This document shows positions 1 to 8,104 of a DNA stretch of 64,000 nucleotides, in pieces; the first letter of the stretch is position 1; every line of letters starts with the position of its first letter. The notes under the pieces are model-generated. The model was given only the letters and a program-made list of their open reading frames with translations, was not told where the DNA came from and made no database searches. The position numbers were made by a program, and so were the translations under genes. The DNA comes from Dactylosporangium sp. AC04546 (GTDB lineage: Bacteria > Actinomycetota > Actinomycetes > Mycobacteriales > Micromonosporaceae). Location of the stretch: positions 62,001 through 126,000 of the forward strand of contig NZ_JAHYSG010000020.1 in assembly GCF_022095675.1 (NCBI RefSeq). Reading direction: 5' to 3'.

Positions 1-1165
1 GGACCGCCAGGGCGGCGCCGGCCAGGTGCCGCCGGAGGCTGGCCCGGCCGCCGGCGCGCGGCAGCCGCAGCTTGGGTGGGCCGGCCGCGTGCTCGTGCGT
101 GACGATGTGGACGTCGATCGGCCCCGACAGCCGGGTGACCCGTGCGCCGACGCCCTCTCCGGTCAGCGCCGACATCGGCCAGGCCCGGCGGCTGCTGCCC
201 AGCACGATCTGGGTGGTGTTCTCGGCCCGGGCGAACTCGATGACGGCCTCGGCCACGTCGCTGCCGACGACCTGGCAGTAGCGGCCGCCCAGCGACTCCA
301 CGAGCGCCCGCTGCCCGGCCAGCGCCAGGTCGTTGCGCTCGGCCAGCCCGTCGCACGGCAGCACGTGGACGGCGAGCAGGTGGGCGCCCCGGGTGCGCTC
401 AGCGATGCGGGCCGCTCGCCGCACGAGCGTCTCACCCTCCGGGCCGCCGCTCAGCGCCACCAGGATGCGCTCGCGGGTCTCCCAGCCGGTGCCGATGCCG
501 TGCTCGGCCCGGTACCGCTGCAGCCCCTCCTCGACCCGGTCGGCCAGCCACAGCAGCGCCAGCTCCCGCAGCGCGGTCAGGTTTCCGGGCCGGAAGTAGT
601 GGGTGAGGGCCGCCTCGATCCGGTCCGGCGGATAGACGTTGCCGTGCACCATGCGCCGCCGCAGCGCCTCGGGGGTCATGTCGACCAGCTCGACCTGCTC
701 CGCCGCCCGGGCCACCGAGTCCGGCAGCGTCTCGTGCTGCGTGACCCCGGTGATCTGCCGCACCACGTCGTTGAGCGACTCCAGGTGCTGGATGTTGAGG
801 GTCGTGACCACGTCGATGCCGGCGTCGAGCAGCTCCTCGACGTCCTGCCAGCGCTTGGCGTTGCGGCAGCCCGGCACGTTCGTGTGTGCCAGCTCGTCGA
901 CGAGGGCCACCTGCGGGTTGCGGGCCAGGACCGCGTCCAGGTCCATCTCGGTGAACCGGGTCTGCCGGTAGTCGCACGTCCGCCGGGGCACCTCCTCGAG
1001 CGCCTCGGCCATCGCCGCGGTGAGCCTGCGGCCGTGCGGCTCCACGACCCCGATCACCACATCGGTGCCCCGGGACCTGCGGCGCTGCCCCTCGGCCAGC
1101 ATCGAGTAGGTCTTGCCCACCCCGGGCGCCGCACCCAGGTAGATCCGTAACCGGCCGCGTGCCAT
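1..1165 (-). CDS. kdpD: KdpD-type sensor histidine kinase, N-terminal part (runs off left edge)
   Basis: Start of the membrane sensor kinase that responds to K+ limitation or turgor and phosphorylates KdpE; only about 388 residues lie in the window. Read leftward from the ATG it opens with the KdpD-domain P-loop GAAPGVGKT (residues 11-19) and a Walker-B-like VDELAHTN (about 89-96). A universal-stress-protein-like domain follows (about 245-365), and the last visible codons (RHLAGAALAV) begin the DUF4118 membrane part. The kinase core is outside. A GGGGAG ribosome site precedes the ATG. The next gene upstream on this strand is an FMN-binding protein, not kdpC, so kdpFABC is not directly upstream. 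Family assignment is very secure; the K+ role is inferred from the family. Confidence 0.95.
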   Translation of the reverse strand, partial: MARGRLRIYLGAAPGVGKTYSMLAEGQRRRSRGTDVVIGVVEPHGRRLTAAMAEALEEVPRRTCDYRQTRFTEMDLDAVLARNPQVALVDELAHTNVPGCRNAKRWQDVEELLDAGIDVVTTLNIQHLESLNDVVRQITGVTQHETLPDSVARAAEQVELVDMTPEALRRRMVHGNVYPPDRIEAALTHYFRPGNLTALRELALLWLADRVEEGLQRYRAEHGIGTGWETRERILVALSGGPEGETLVRRAARIAERTRGAHLLAVHVLPCDGLAERNDLALAGQRALVESLGGRYCQVVGSDVAEAVIEFARAENTTQIVLGSSRRAWPMSALTGEGVGARVTRLSGPIDVHIVTHEHAAGPPKLRLPRAGGRASLRRHLAGAALAV

Positions 1166-1258
1166 GACCACTCCCCATTCGAGCATCGGCCGCGCGGACC
1201 GTCGCCGTCCACTTGCCCGCTCCGCCGACCGCTCGGCTACCGGCGACGCGGTGCCGGT

Positions 1259-1723
1259 TCAGGAGCCGAAGTGCGCGGCGTCCAGCGCGGCCTGCAGGGA
1301 GCGGCGGTAGCCGTCGCTGGTGACGGTGGCGCCGGACACCGAGTCGATGTCGGCGCTCTGCGCCTGCAGGACCGCATCGTGCAGCAGCGGCACCGCGTAG
1401 TCGTTGATCTCCCGGTCCCGCCGGTTGCCGCTGGGCACCTGCAGCGCGACGACGTCGGTGATCTTTCTGCCGGAGATGGTCACCTGGACCTGGACCGGGC
1501 CCCAGCGGGTCCGCACGACCGTGCCGTTGACCACCGTGGCACCGGACGGGGCCGACGGACCGACCGACGACCCAGCGGCGGGACCGCTGGACACCAGGCC
1601 CGGCGCCGCCCCGACGACGCCGGGGGCGTTCGGTGCCGCCGCGCCCATCGTGCTGGTGCGGTAGCTGAACAGCAGGACCACCACCGCCACCGTGGACACC
1701 AGCCACAGCGTGATCCGCCTCAT
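1259..1723 (-). CDS. membrane-anchored FMN-binding domain protein
   Basis: 154-residue protein with an N-terminal membrane anchor or signal (residues 4-20), a Pro/Gly/Ser-rich linker (about 27-62) and a C-terminal FMN_bind domain. The flavinylation motif DxxSGAT is present exactly (D127, S130-T133). In NqrC/RnfG-type proteins the Thr carries covalent FMN added by ApbE; no ApbE gene is in the window. It lies 22 nt downstream of the ferric-reductase-like flavoprotein on the same strand, so the two are probably cotranscribed, with electrons passing from NAD(P)H through FAD and heme to this extracytoplasmic flavin. GGGAG precedes the ATG. The final acceptor is unknown. Confidence 0.88.
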   Translation of the reverse strand: MRRITLWLVSTVAVVVLLFSYRTSTMGAAAPNAPGVVGAAPGLVSSGPAAGSSVGPSAPSGATVVNGTVVRTRWGPVQVQVTISGRKITDVVALQVPSGNRRDREINDYAVPLLHDAVLQAQSADIDSVSGATVTSDGYRRSLQAALDAAHFGS

Positions 1724-1745
1724 CCGGTTGCTCCCACCAGGTCTC

Positions 1746-3149
1746 CTACCAACTGAATCGCTCGGTGTGCAGGCGTCGCGGCGCTACGCCGGCGCGCAGT
1801 GCCGCAGCCGAGGCGGCGGACATCCAGGTGTCCGGCCCGCAGATGTAGACGTGATGCCGGTGGATGCCGGGCACCCATCGGGCGAGGTGGTCGTCCGGGA
1901 ACCCCGCCGGGACCCAGGAGCCTTCCCGGGCGCGCGGCCCGATCAGGTATCCGACCTGGAGCTGTCCGGTGGCGACCGCCGCGTCCAGCTCTTCGGTGAA
2001 CAGCAGGTCGTCCGCGGTACGCGCGCGGTAGAGCAGGGTGACCGGAACCCGGACCTCGTCGAGCAGCGCCCGCAGCGGTGTGATCCCGACCCCGCTGGCG
2101 AGCATGGTGATCGGGCGGCCGTCCGCGGGCGGCGCGGTCAACCGGCCGTACGGACCCTCGATGAGCACCTTCGTGCCGGGCCGGATCGTGGCCACCCGCC
2201 GGCTGCCCTCGCCGAGCTCCTTCACGGTGACCCGCAGCAGGTCCGGCCGGGGCCCGGCCGACAGCGAGTACGGGTTGGCCCGCGACCAGCCCGGCCCGTC
2301 GAGGAAGCGCCACACGAAGAACTGCCCGGCGCGCGCCGGCAGCCGGTCCAGGTGCCGGCCGCGCAGGTACACCGAGAACACCGCGGGGCCTTCGGGCACC
2401 ACGGCGGCGACGACCGGCCGGTGCCGCAGCGTGCGCCAGGCCGGCAGGCCGACCCGGAACAGCGCGAGGCAGCCGGCCGCGGCGAGGTAGACCGTCCACC
2501 AGTACGCGCGGGCCGCCGGCGAGGCGACGAAGTCGGTGCCGGTCCACAGCTCGTGCGGGATGGCCAGGGCCACGCCGAGGTACGCGTACAGGTGCAGCAG
2601 ATGCCATGACTCGTACCGCAGCCGGCGGCGGGCCGCGCGCACCGACGTCACCACGACGACGGTGAGCGCGACCGACGCCGCGGCCGCCAGCAGCATCCCC
2701 GGGTACGTCGTGACCAGCCGCCAGAGCTCACCCAGCAGGCCCGCGTCCTCGCTCGCCGCGTAGCCGGCGGTGACGAGGACGATGTGCGCCAGCATGAGGT
2801 TGAAGGAGGTGAACCCGGTCCAGCGGTGCCATGCGGCGAGGCGGTCCTGGCCGAAGCTGCGCTCGACCCACGGCACGCGGGCCATGAGCAGCACCTGGAC
2901 CAGCAGCAGATCGGCCGAGACCAGGCCGGTGAGCCGGCCCAGCGAGGTCATCGCGGACGCCACGCCGGTCAGGTCCTGCACGCCCCGGTTGCGCACCCAC
3001 AGCGCCACGACGACGAGCATGCTGAGCATCGCCGCGGCGCCCACGACATCGGCCCACCACGCGCGTGGCCCCGGGCCATGCCCCCGCCGTCGTCCCGGTG
3101 CGCGCGGCACGAGCGGGTGCGGCGGGAGGCCCCTGACGGTGTCCGGCAC
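1746..3149 (-). CDS. ferric-reductase-like transmembrane flavoprotein (FAD/NAD(P)H domain)
   Basis: 467 residues. The N-terminal half has about six membrane helices with His residues placed like heme ligands: HRW and AH near residues 106-120, and WHLLH/IPHELW near 183-200. The C-terminal half is a ferredoxin-NADP reductase-type module with the FAD motif NPYSLS, the nucleotide-binding GVGITP and the C-terminal ICGPDTW and HTERF motifs. Architecture matches the NADPH-oxidase/ferric-reductase superfamily that moves electrons from cytosolic NAD(P)H across the membrane. The start is GTG after a GAGGAGG ribosome site. It heads a two-gene unit with the FMN-binding protein. Iron reduction as such is not shown; a quinone, thiol or periplasmic flavin acceptor is equally possible. 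Confidence 0.88.
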   Translation of the reverse strand: MPDTVRGLPPHPLVPRAPGRRRGHGPGPRAWWADVVGAAAMLSMLVVVALWVRNRGVQDLTGVASAMTSLGRLTGLVSADLLLVQVLLMARVPWVERSFGQDRLAAWHRWTGFTSFNLMLAHIVLVTAGYAASEDAGLLGELWRLVTTYPGMLLAAAASVALTVVVVTSVRAARRRLRYESWHLLHLYAYLGVALAIPHELWTGTDFVASPAARAYWWTVYLAAAGCLALFRVGLPAWRTLRHRPVVAAVVPEGPAVFSVYLRGRHLDRLPARAGQFFVWRFLDGPGWSRANPYSLSAGPRPDLLRVTVKELGEGSRRVATIRPGTKVLIEGPYGRLTAPPADGRPITMLASGVGITPLRALLDEVRVPVTLLYRARTADDLLFTEELDAAVATGQLQVGYLIGPRAREGSWVPAGFPDDHLARWVPGIHRHHVYICGPDTWMSAASAAALRAGVAPRRLHTERFSW

Positions 3150-3379
3150 GAAACGATGCCTCCTCGTCCGACGATCCCGTGCCCACTGTGCCGCCCGGTT
3201 CTTCGAGGATTCTTAGCCCGTCGCATGCCGAGCCTGCACCCGCGGTCGACGCTGCATATCGCCACCCGGTTCGGGAAGCATGCCGAGACCATGCCGACCG
3301 CTGGCCCGGGAGCGTGGGTCACGCCGGACCCGGCCGCGGATCGCAGTTCACCACACCGAGTCGAGAGAGGCTGCGCCGC

Positions 3380-4045
3380 ATGAAGTGTGCCGCCCGAGGC
3401 CGTGGCGTGCTGGCCGGCGCCGCCCTCGTCGCCGCCGTCGCCCTCACCGCCTGCAGTGACACCGCAAGCAGCGGCGGTGCCCCCTCACCACCGAACAACG
3501 GCAGCGTGAGCGTCAACCCGACGTTCAACGACACCGACGCCACGTTTGTCAGGATGATGATCCCGCACCATGAGCAGGCCGTGGAGATGGCCGCGCTGGC
3601 CGGGACGAAGGCGACCGATCCGGACGTCAGGCAACTCGCCGCCAAGATCGGCACCGAGCAGAAGGCCGAGATCGCGACGATGCAGGGCTGGCTCGCTGCC
3701 TGGGGCCAGCCGACCACGATGCCGAGCTGTCCTGGCATGCACTGCCCGAGCGGCATGCCACATGGCATGATGCCCAGCGGCATGACGCCCAGCGGGATGC
3801 CGACGATGCCGGGCATGATGTCCGGCGCCGACATGGCGAAGCTGAAGGCGGCGAGCGGCGCCGACTTCGACAAGCTGTTTCTCCAGATGATGATCGCTCA
3901 CCACCAGGGCGCGGTCATGATGGCCCAGGCCGAGCTCGCCCACGGCACCAATCCGGACGCCAAGGCGCTCGCCGGCCGCATCGTGAAGACGCAGCAGGCC
4001 GAGATCGTCGCGATGCGGCAGATGGCCGGCCAACTGCATTCATGA
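3380..4045 (+). CDS. DUF305 lipoprotein with Met/His/Cys-rich insert
   Basis: 221-residue exported lipoprotein: signal peptide with lipobox LTAC (lipidated C25). It has two copies of the DUF305 helical-hairpin signature, MMIPHHEQAVEM (59-70) and MMIAHHQGAVMM (160-171). Between them, residues 114-147 form an insert with many Met residues in MP, GM and MMP steps plus Cys117, Cys122 and His residues, a composition typical of soft-metal (Cu/Ag) binding. I chose the ATG after AGAGAGG; an earlier in-frame start would add 67 residues before the signal peptide and is unlikely. DUF305 proteins often occur near copper genes, but none adjoins this one. A metal-binding role is inference. Confidence 0.9.
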   Translation: MKCAARGRGVLAGAALVAAVALTACSDTASSGGAPSPPNNGSVSVNPTFNDTDATFVRMMIPHHEQAVEMAALAGTKATDPDVRQLAAKIGTEQKAEIATMQGWLAAWGQPTTMPSCPGMHCPSGMPHGMMPSGMTPSGMPTMPGMMSGADMAKLKAASGADFDKLFLQMMIAHHQGAVMMAQAELAHGTNPDAKALAGRIVKTQQAEIVAMRQMAGQLHS

Positions 4046-4176
4046 ACGTCGTGCGGATTTCCCCGGCGGTGGCGGCCGGTACCGGCCAGAATGGAGAGAG
4101 GCGACCGGGCCGGTGAATGCCGCGCCCCGGCATCACCCCAGCCCGGCGTCCGGGAGCGTCCAGACAGGAGGCTGCC

Positions 4177-4455
4177 ATGACCGAGGTCAAACGCTGGACG
4201 GTCAGCGTGTTCGTCGGTGAGCACGACGGCCGGACCTACGCGGAGGCACGCCTGCACGCCGGCGACAAGCCCCGCCTCACGCAGCTCGCCGGCACCGGAC
4301 TGGCCCGGCTCAACCCCGTGGACACGGACATACCGGCGATCGGCGACGAGCTCGCCGTCGCACGGGCCCTGTCCGAACTCGGCCATCAGCTCCTGCTCGC
4401 GGCGGCCTCGGACATCCGAGCCACCGCCGGACGCCCGGTACATCTGCGTCGATAG
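4177..4455 (+). CDS. DUF1876 family small protein
   Basis: 92-residue soluble protein beginning [20 protein letters not shown], typical of the actinobacterial DUF1876 family (small alpha/beta fold, about 90 residues, function unknown). The ATG follows a strong AGGAG seven bases upstream; an ATG 60 nt earlier in the same frame lacks such a site. It sits between the DUF305 lipoprotein and rtcB on the same strand with a gap of about 80 nt before rtcB, so cotranscription with the RNA ligase is possible. Confidence 0.85.
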   Translation: MTEVKRWTVSVFVGEHDGRTYAEARLHAGDKPRLTQLAGTGLARLNPVDTDIPAIGDELAVARALSELGHQLLLAAASDIRATAGRPVHLRR

Positions 4456-4538
4456 CGGGCCCGGTCCCGCTCCGCCGGGGTTCGGCGGCGGCGGCCGGTG
4501 CCAGCGCGGAAGTGGCAAGAAGTGGCAAGGAGCATCTC

Positions 4539-5960
4539 ATGGTGAGTGTCGCGCCGGACGGGGCATGCCGGTGGCGTATCGAGCCTGTCGGCGCGATGCG
4601 GGTGCCCGGGGTGGTCTTCGCCACCGCGGGCCTGCTGCCGGACGCGCCGGGGGATCAGGCGTTGCAGCAGGTGGCGAACGTGGCGACGCTGCCCGGTGTG
4701 GTCGAGGCGTCGTACGCGATGCCGGACGTCCACTGGGGATACGGGTTCCCGATCGGCGGGGTGGCGGCCACCGACCCGGCCCGCGGCGGGGTGATCTCGC
4801 CGGGCGGGGTGGGGTTCGACATCTCGTGCGGCGTGCGGCTGCTCACCTCGACGGTGACCCGTGCCGACGCGGCGGCCCACCTGGGGCGCCTGATGGACCT
4901 GCTCGGGGCGGCGACGCCGCGGGGCATGGGCCGCGGCGGCGTGCTGCCGGCTGTCCAGCCGGCCGAGCTGGACGAGTTCCTGGCCGGCGGGTCGGCGTAC
5001 GCGGTCCGGCGCGGCTTCGGGGTCCCGGCGGATCTGGTGTTCTGCGAGGACGGTGGTGCGGTGGCCGGTGCCGACCCCGGCGCCGTGGGCCCGCGTGCGC
5101 TCGAGCGGGGCCGGGGCCAGGTGGGCAGCCTCGGCTCGGGCAACCACTTCCTGGAGGTCCAGGCCGTCGACCGGATCTACGACGAGCGGGTGGCCCACGC
5201 GGTCGGCCTACGTCGGGACCTGCTGTGCCTGATGATCCACTGCGGGTCGCGGGGACTGGGCCACCAGATCTGCTCGGACCACGTCCGCGTGATGCTGTCG
5301 GCGATGGACCGGTACGGCATCCAGGTGCCGGACCCGCAGCTGGCCTGCGCCCCGGTGCCGTCCCCGGAGGGCCGGCGCTACCTGGCCGCGATGGCGGCGG
5401 CCGCCAACTACGGCCGCGCGAACCGGCAACTGCTCACCCAGGCGGCCCGGCGCGGCTTCCGCGACGCCGGCCTGGGCGATCTGCGGCTGCTGTACGACGT
5501 GTCGCACAATCTCGCGAAGCTGGAGACGCACACCGTCGAGGGGGCGGCCCGGGAGCTGTGCGTCCACCGCAAGGGCGCCACGCGGGCCTTTCCACCCGGC
5601 CACCCCGACCTTCCGGAACCGCTGCGGGGGGTGGGCCAGCCGGTGCTGGTGCCCGGTTCGATGGGCACCGCCTCGTACGTGCTCGTCGGCGTGGCCGACG
5701 GGCAGGCGTTCCACTCGGCCTGCCACGGCGCCGGCCGCACGCTCAGCCGGCACGCCGCCGTCCGCCGCGCTCCCGTCGAGGCGGTCCGTCGCGAGCTGGC
5801 CACCGCCGGCGTGCTGGTCCGCGGCGCGAGCGACCGTGGGCTGGCCGAGGAGGCGCCGGAGGCGTACAAGGACGTGGACGAGGTGGTCGACACCTGCCGG
5901 CGAGCCCGTCTGGCCGACCCGGTGGCCCGGCTGGTGCCGGTCGGCGTCGTGAAGGGGTGA
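4539..5960 (+). CDS. rtcB: RtcB-type RNA-splicing ligase
   Basis: 473 residues, normal for RtcB. The family joins 2',3'-cyclic phosphate (or 3'-phosphate) RNA ends to 5'-OH ends using GTP and Mn2+. Visible signatures are GVGFDISCG (metal-site Asp and Cys), [21 protein letters not shown], the late SHNLAKLE motif and [12 protein letters not shown], whose His is the residue guanylylated in characterised RtcB. I took the ATG after AAGGAG; an in-frame GTG 27 nt earlier lacks a ribosome site. The archease cofactor gene lies convergently with only nine bases between stops, which supports a real RNA-repair pair. Target RNA unknown. Confidence 0.95.
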   Translation: MVSVAPDGACRWRIEPVGAMRVPGVVFATAGLLPDAPGDQALQQVANVATLPGVVEASYAMPDVHWGYGFPIGGVAATDPARGGVISPGGVGFDISCGVRLLTSTVTRADAAAHLGRLMDLLGAATPRGMGRGGVLPAVQPAELDEFLAGGSAYAVRRGFGVPADLVFCEDGGAVAGADPGAVGPRALERGRGQVGSLGSGNHFLEVQAVDRIYDERVAHAVGLRRDLLCLMIHCGSRGLGHQICSDHVRVMLSAMDRYGIQVPDPQLACAPVPSPEGRRYLAAMAAAANYGRANRQLLTQAARRGFRDAGLGDLRLLYDVSHNLAKLETHTVEGAARELCVHRKGATRAFPPGHPDLPEPLRGVGQPVLVPGSMGTASYVLVGVADGQAFHSACHGAGRTLSRHAAVRRAPVEAVRRELATAGVLVRGASDRGLAEEAPEAYKDVDEVVDTCRRARLADPVARLVPVGVVKG

Positions 5961-5969
5961 GCCGGGCGT

Positions 5970-6398
5970 TCACACGTCGATGACGGCCTCGCAGCGCCAC
6001 AGCTCGCCGTGCCGGGCGAACCGCAGCCCGTGCCGGGTGACCGCCTTCGGCACCGGGCCCACCAACGGGACGTCGGAGCGGGCGGCGACGCCGAAGTCAC
6101 CGACCAGGCCGCCGTGTGCGGTCCGTGCGACCGCCACCCGCACGGGCACCACGTCCTCGGTGTCGAGCACGTAGATGGCCTCCTCCAGGACCGCCACCAG
6201 CAGCTCGTCGTCGGGTGCCGGCTCGCAGGCGAACCCGACCACGCGGGCGGGACGGGCCGCACCCACGTCGGCGAAGCAGGCGACGAGGGCAACCACCGCC
6301 TCCTCGATGCACGCCTCGGCGGTGGGTGCCCACGCCGTGAGCATCACGTCGGCGGTGTGCGGCAGCAACTCGTGTCCCGCCGTGGGCCCACTGATCAT
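5970..6398 (-). CDS. archease (RtcB-activating protein)
   Basis: 142 residues. Opens with the archease signature HELLPHTADVMLTAWAPTAE and keeps the family length and pattern, including acidic residues in DTEDVVPV near the middle and the C-terminal FARHGELWRCEAVIDV strand. Archease speeds RtcB guanylylation and turnover and broadens its nucleotide use. It faces rtcB tail-to-tail, an arrangement that makes separate control of ligase and activator possible. GGGAG lies 8 nt before the ATG. The upstream region is shared with the divergent phosphoribosyltransferase-hydrolase gene and holds a repeated 9-bp motif. Confidence 0.9.
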   Translation of the reverse strand: MISGPTAGHELLPHTADVMLTAWAPTAEACIEEAVVALVACFADVGAARPARVVGFACEPAPDDELLVAVLEEAIYVLDTEDVVPVRVAVARTAHGGLVGDFGVAARSDVPLVGPVPKAVTRHGLRFARHGELWRCEAVIDV

Positions 6399-6709
6399 CC
6401 GTGCGTCTCCCGCCGTTCGGTGTCGTCGCCGGAGGTGCCCGCGACACAGACCTACGACACAGGCCTACGATGCCCCGCTGACTCACCCTCCACCGTCCGG
6501 CGGCAGGCGTAGTTTCGGATGTGGACCTACGAGACGTGCGGGAGAGCCCAGCTGGATGACAGTTGAGCTGAGAGGTTGAACGACCGAGAGGTCGAACGGC
6601 GATCCCCACTACCTGATCCAGGCAATGCTGGCGAAGGGAAACCGCCTCGTAGGTCTTTCGTCGCACCTGGAGCAGTCCGGGCGCGGACCGGTTCGCGAGG
6701 GGACGGACC
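6399..6709. other. 311-base divergent intergenic region, archease / PRTase-hydrolase
   Basis: No convincing gene. It holds four copies of a 9-bp element GACCTACGA (one G for A) and, separately, two direct copies of GAGAGGTYGAACG at 6570-6582 and 6586-6598. It must contain the promoters for both flanking genes, but I could not assign -35/-10 boxes with confidence. Confidence 0.6.
6449..6655. repeat. four copies of a 9-bp motif GACCTACGA
   Basis: Copies at 6449-6457 (GACCTACGA), 6462-6470 (GGCCTACGA), 6524-6532 (GACCTACGA) and an inverted copy at 6647-6655 (TCGTAGGTC). The first two are direct repeats 13 bp apart within a longer shared ACAGRCCTACGA. Such clustering in a divergent promoter region is what binding sites for a regulator look like; no regulator gene adjoins it. 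Confidence 0.5.
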
Positions 6710-8074
6710 ATGATCCTGGGGAACCGGGCCTTCAGAAGCCGTGTCGACGCGGGCCGGCAGCTCGCCGGCAAACTGGCTCACCTGCGCGGCCACGATGTCG
6801 TGGTGCTGGGCCTGCCGCGCGGCGGCGTGCCGGTGGCCTACCAGGTCGCCGAGGCCCTGCAGGCCCCGCTCGACGTCATCATCGTGCGGAAGCTCGGTGT
6901 CCCGCAACAGCCCGAACTCGGCATGGGCGCGGTCGGTGAGGACGGTGTCCGGGTCATCAACCCGCGGGTGGTCAGCCTCGCGAACGTCACCGGCGGCGAG
7001 CTGGCGGTGGTGGAGGAGTCCGAACGGGCCGTGCTGGCCGGTCGCGCGCGGCTGCTGCGCGGGGATCGTCCCGCTGAGGACTTCGCCGGGCGCACCGCGG
7101 TGATCGTCGACGACGGCATCGCGACCGGCTCCACCATCCGCGCCGCCTGCCAGGTGGCCCGTGCCCGCGGAGCGGCCCGCATCGTGCTGGCCGTCCCGGT
7201 GGCGCCGGCCGATCTGATCGACCCGCTGCGTCATGACGCCGACGAGGTGATCTGCGTGCGAGCCCCGAGGTGGCTGTCGTCGATCGGCCAGTGGTACAGC
7301 GACTTCACCCCCACCTCGGACGACGAGGTCCGCGACCTGCTCATCCGGGCCGCCGTCCACCGGGCGTCCGCCGCGGCGCCGGCCGAGGACCAGCGCGCGG
7401 GCGGGCCGGGCGGCCGGGACGAGGAGGTGGTGATCCGCGCCGGGAGCCTGGACCTCGTCGGGCACCTCACCCTGCCCCCGGAGGCGAGCGGGTTGGTGCT
7501 GTTCGCCCACGGCAGCGGCAGCAGCCGCCACAGCCCACGCAACCAGTACGTGGCCCTGATCCTCAACCAGGCCGGCCTGGGCACACTACTGGTCGACCTG
7601 CTCACCCCGAACGAGGCGGCAGAGCGGGCCAACGTGTTCGACATCGAGCTGCTCGCCGAGCGGCTCGCCAACATCAGCGCCTGGGCCCACGACCAGCCGT
7701 GGGGCCGTGACCTGCGCATCGGCTGGTTCGGCGCCAGCACGGGCGGCGGGGCGGCCCTGTGGGCCGCGGGCGAGCCGCACGCCGGCGTCGCCGCGATCGT
7801 CTCCCGAGGTGGCCGCCCCGACCTGGCCGGACCGCGGCTGCCCGCCGTCACCGCCCCCACGCTGCTCATCGTCGGCGGCCTGGACACCCAGGTGCTGGCC
7901 CTCAACCAGGCCGCGCAGGCCCAGTTGCGCTGCCCCAACGACCTGGTCGTGGTTGCCGGTGCCACGCATCTGTTCGAGGAACCGGGCACGCTGACCGCGG
8001 CGGCCCGTCATGCCCAGGCCTGGTTCACCACCCACCTGCGCCACGTCGCCCACACGGGCCGCCCGCCCGCCTGA
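6710..8074 (+). CDS. phosphoribosyltransferase / alpha-beta hydrolase fusion protein
   Basis: 454 residues with two enzymes in one chain. Residues 1-215 are a type I phosphoribosyltransferase: LGLPRGGVPVA near the start and the PRPP-binding motif VIVDDGIATGST (131-142). Residues about 237-445 are a dienelactone-hydrolase-like alpha/beta hydrolase with HGSGSSRH (267-274), nucleophile elbow GASTGGG (S343), an acid in GGLDTQV (D392) and catalytic His in GATHLF (H430). A short Ala/Gly linker separates them. Separate proteins of these two types are common in actinobacterial stress-response neighbourhoods; function of the fusion is not established. No clear Shine-Dalgarno beyond GAGGGGACGG just before the ATG. 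Confidence 0.88.
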   Translation: MILGNRAFRSRVDAGRQLAGKLAHLRGHDVVVLGLPRGGVPVAYQVAEALQAPLDVIIVRKLGVPQQPELGMGAVGEDGVRVINPRVVSLANVTGGELAVVEESERAVLAGRARLLRGDRPAEDFAGRTAVIVDDGIATGSTIRAACQVARARGAARIVLAVPVAPADLIDPLRHDADEVICVRAPRWLSSIGQWYSDFTPTSDDEVRDLLIRAAVHRASAAAPAEDQRAGGPGGRDEEVVIRAGSLDLVGHLTLPPEASGLVLFAHGSGSSRHSPRNQYVALILNQAGLGTLLVDLLTPNEAAERANVFDIELLAERLANISAWAHDQPWGRDLRIGWFGASTGGGAALWAAGEPHAGVAAIVSRGGRPDLAGPRLPAVTAPTLLIVGGLDTQVLALNQAAQAQLRCPNDLVVVAGATHLFEEPGTLTAAARHAQAWFTTHLRHVAHTGRPPA

Positions 8075-8078
8075 GTCG

Positions 8079-8098
8079 CAGTCCGCCTGGGGCGGCTG
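8079..8098. terminator. hairpin between convergent genes
   Basis: CAG-t-CCGCC, loop TGG, GGCGG-CTG: an eight-pair stem with one bulged base in the 30-nt gap between two convergent genes. No U-tract. It could serve either strand. Confidence 0.45.
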
Positions 8099-8104
8099 TA
8101 TCGG

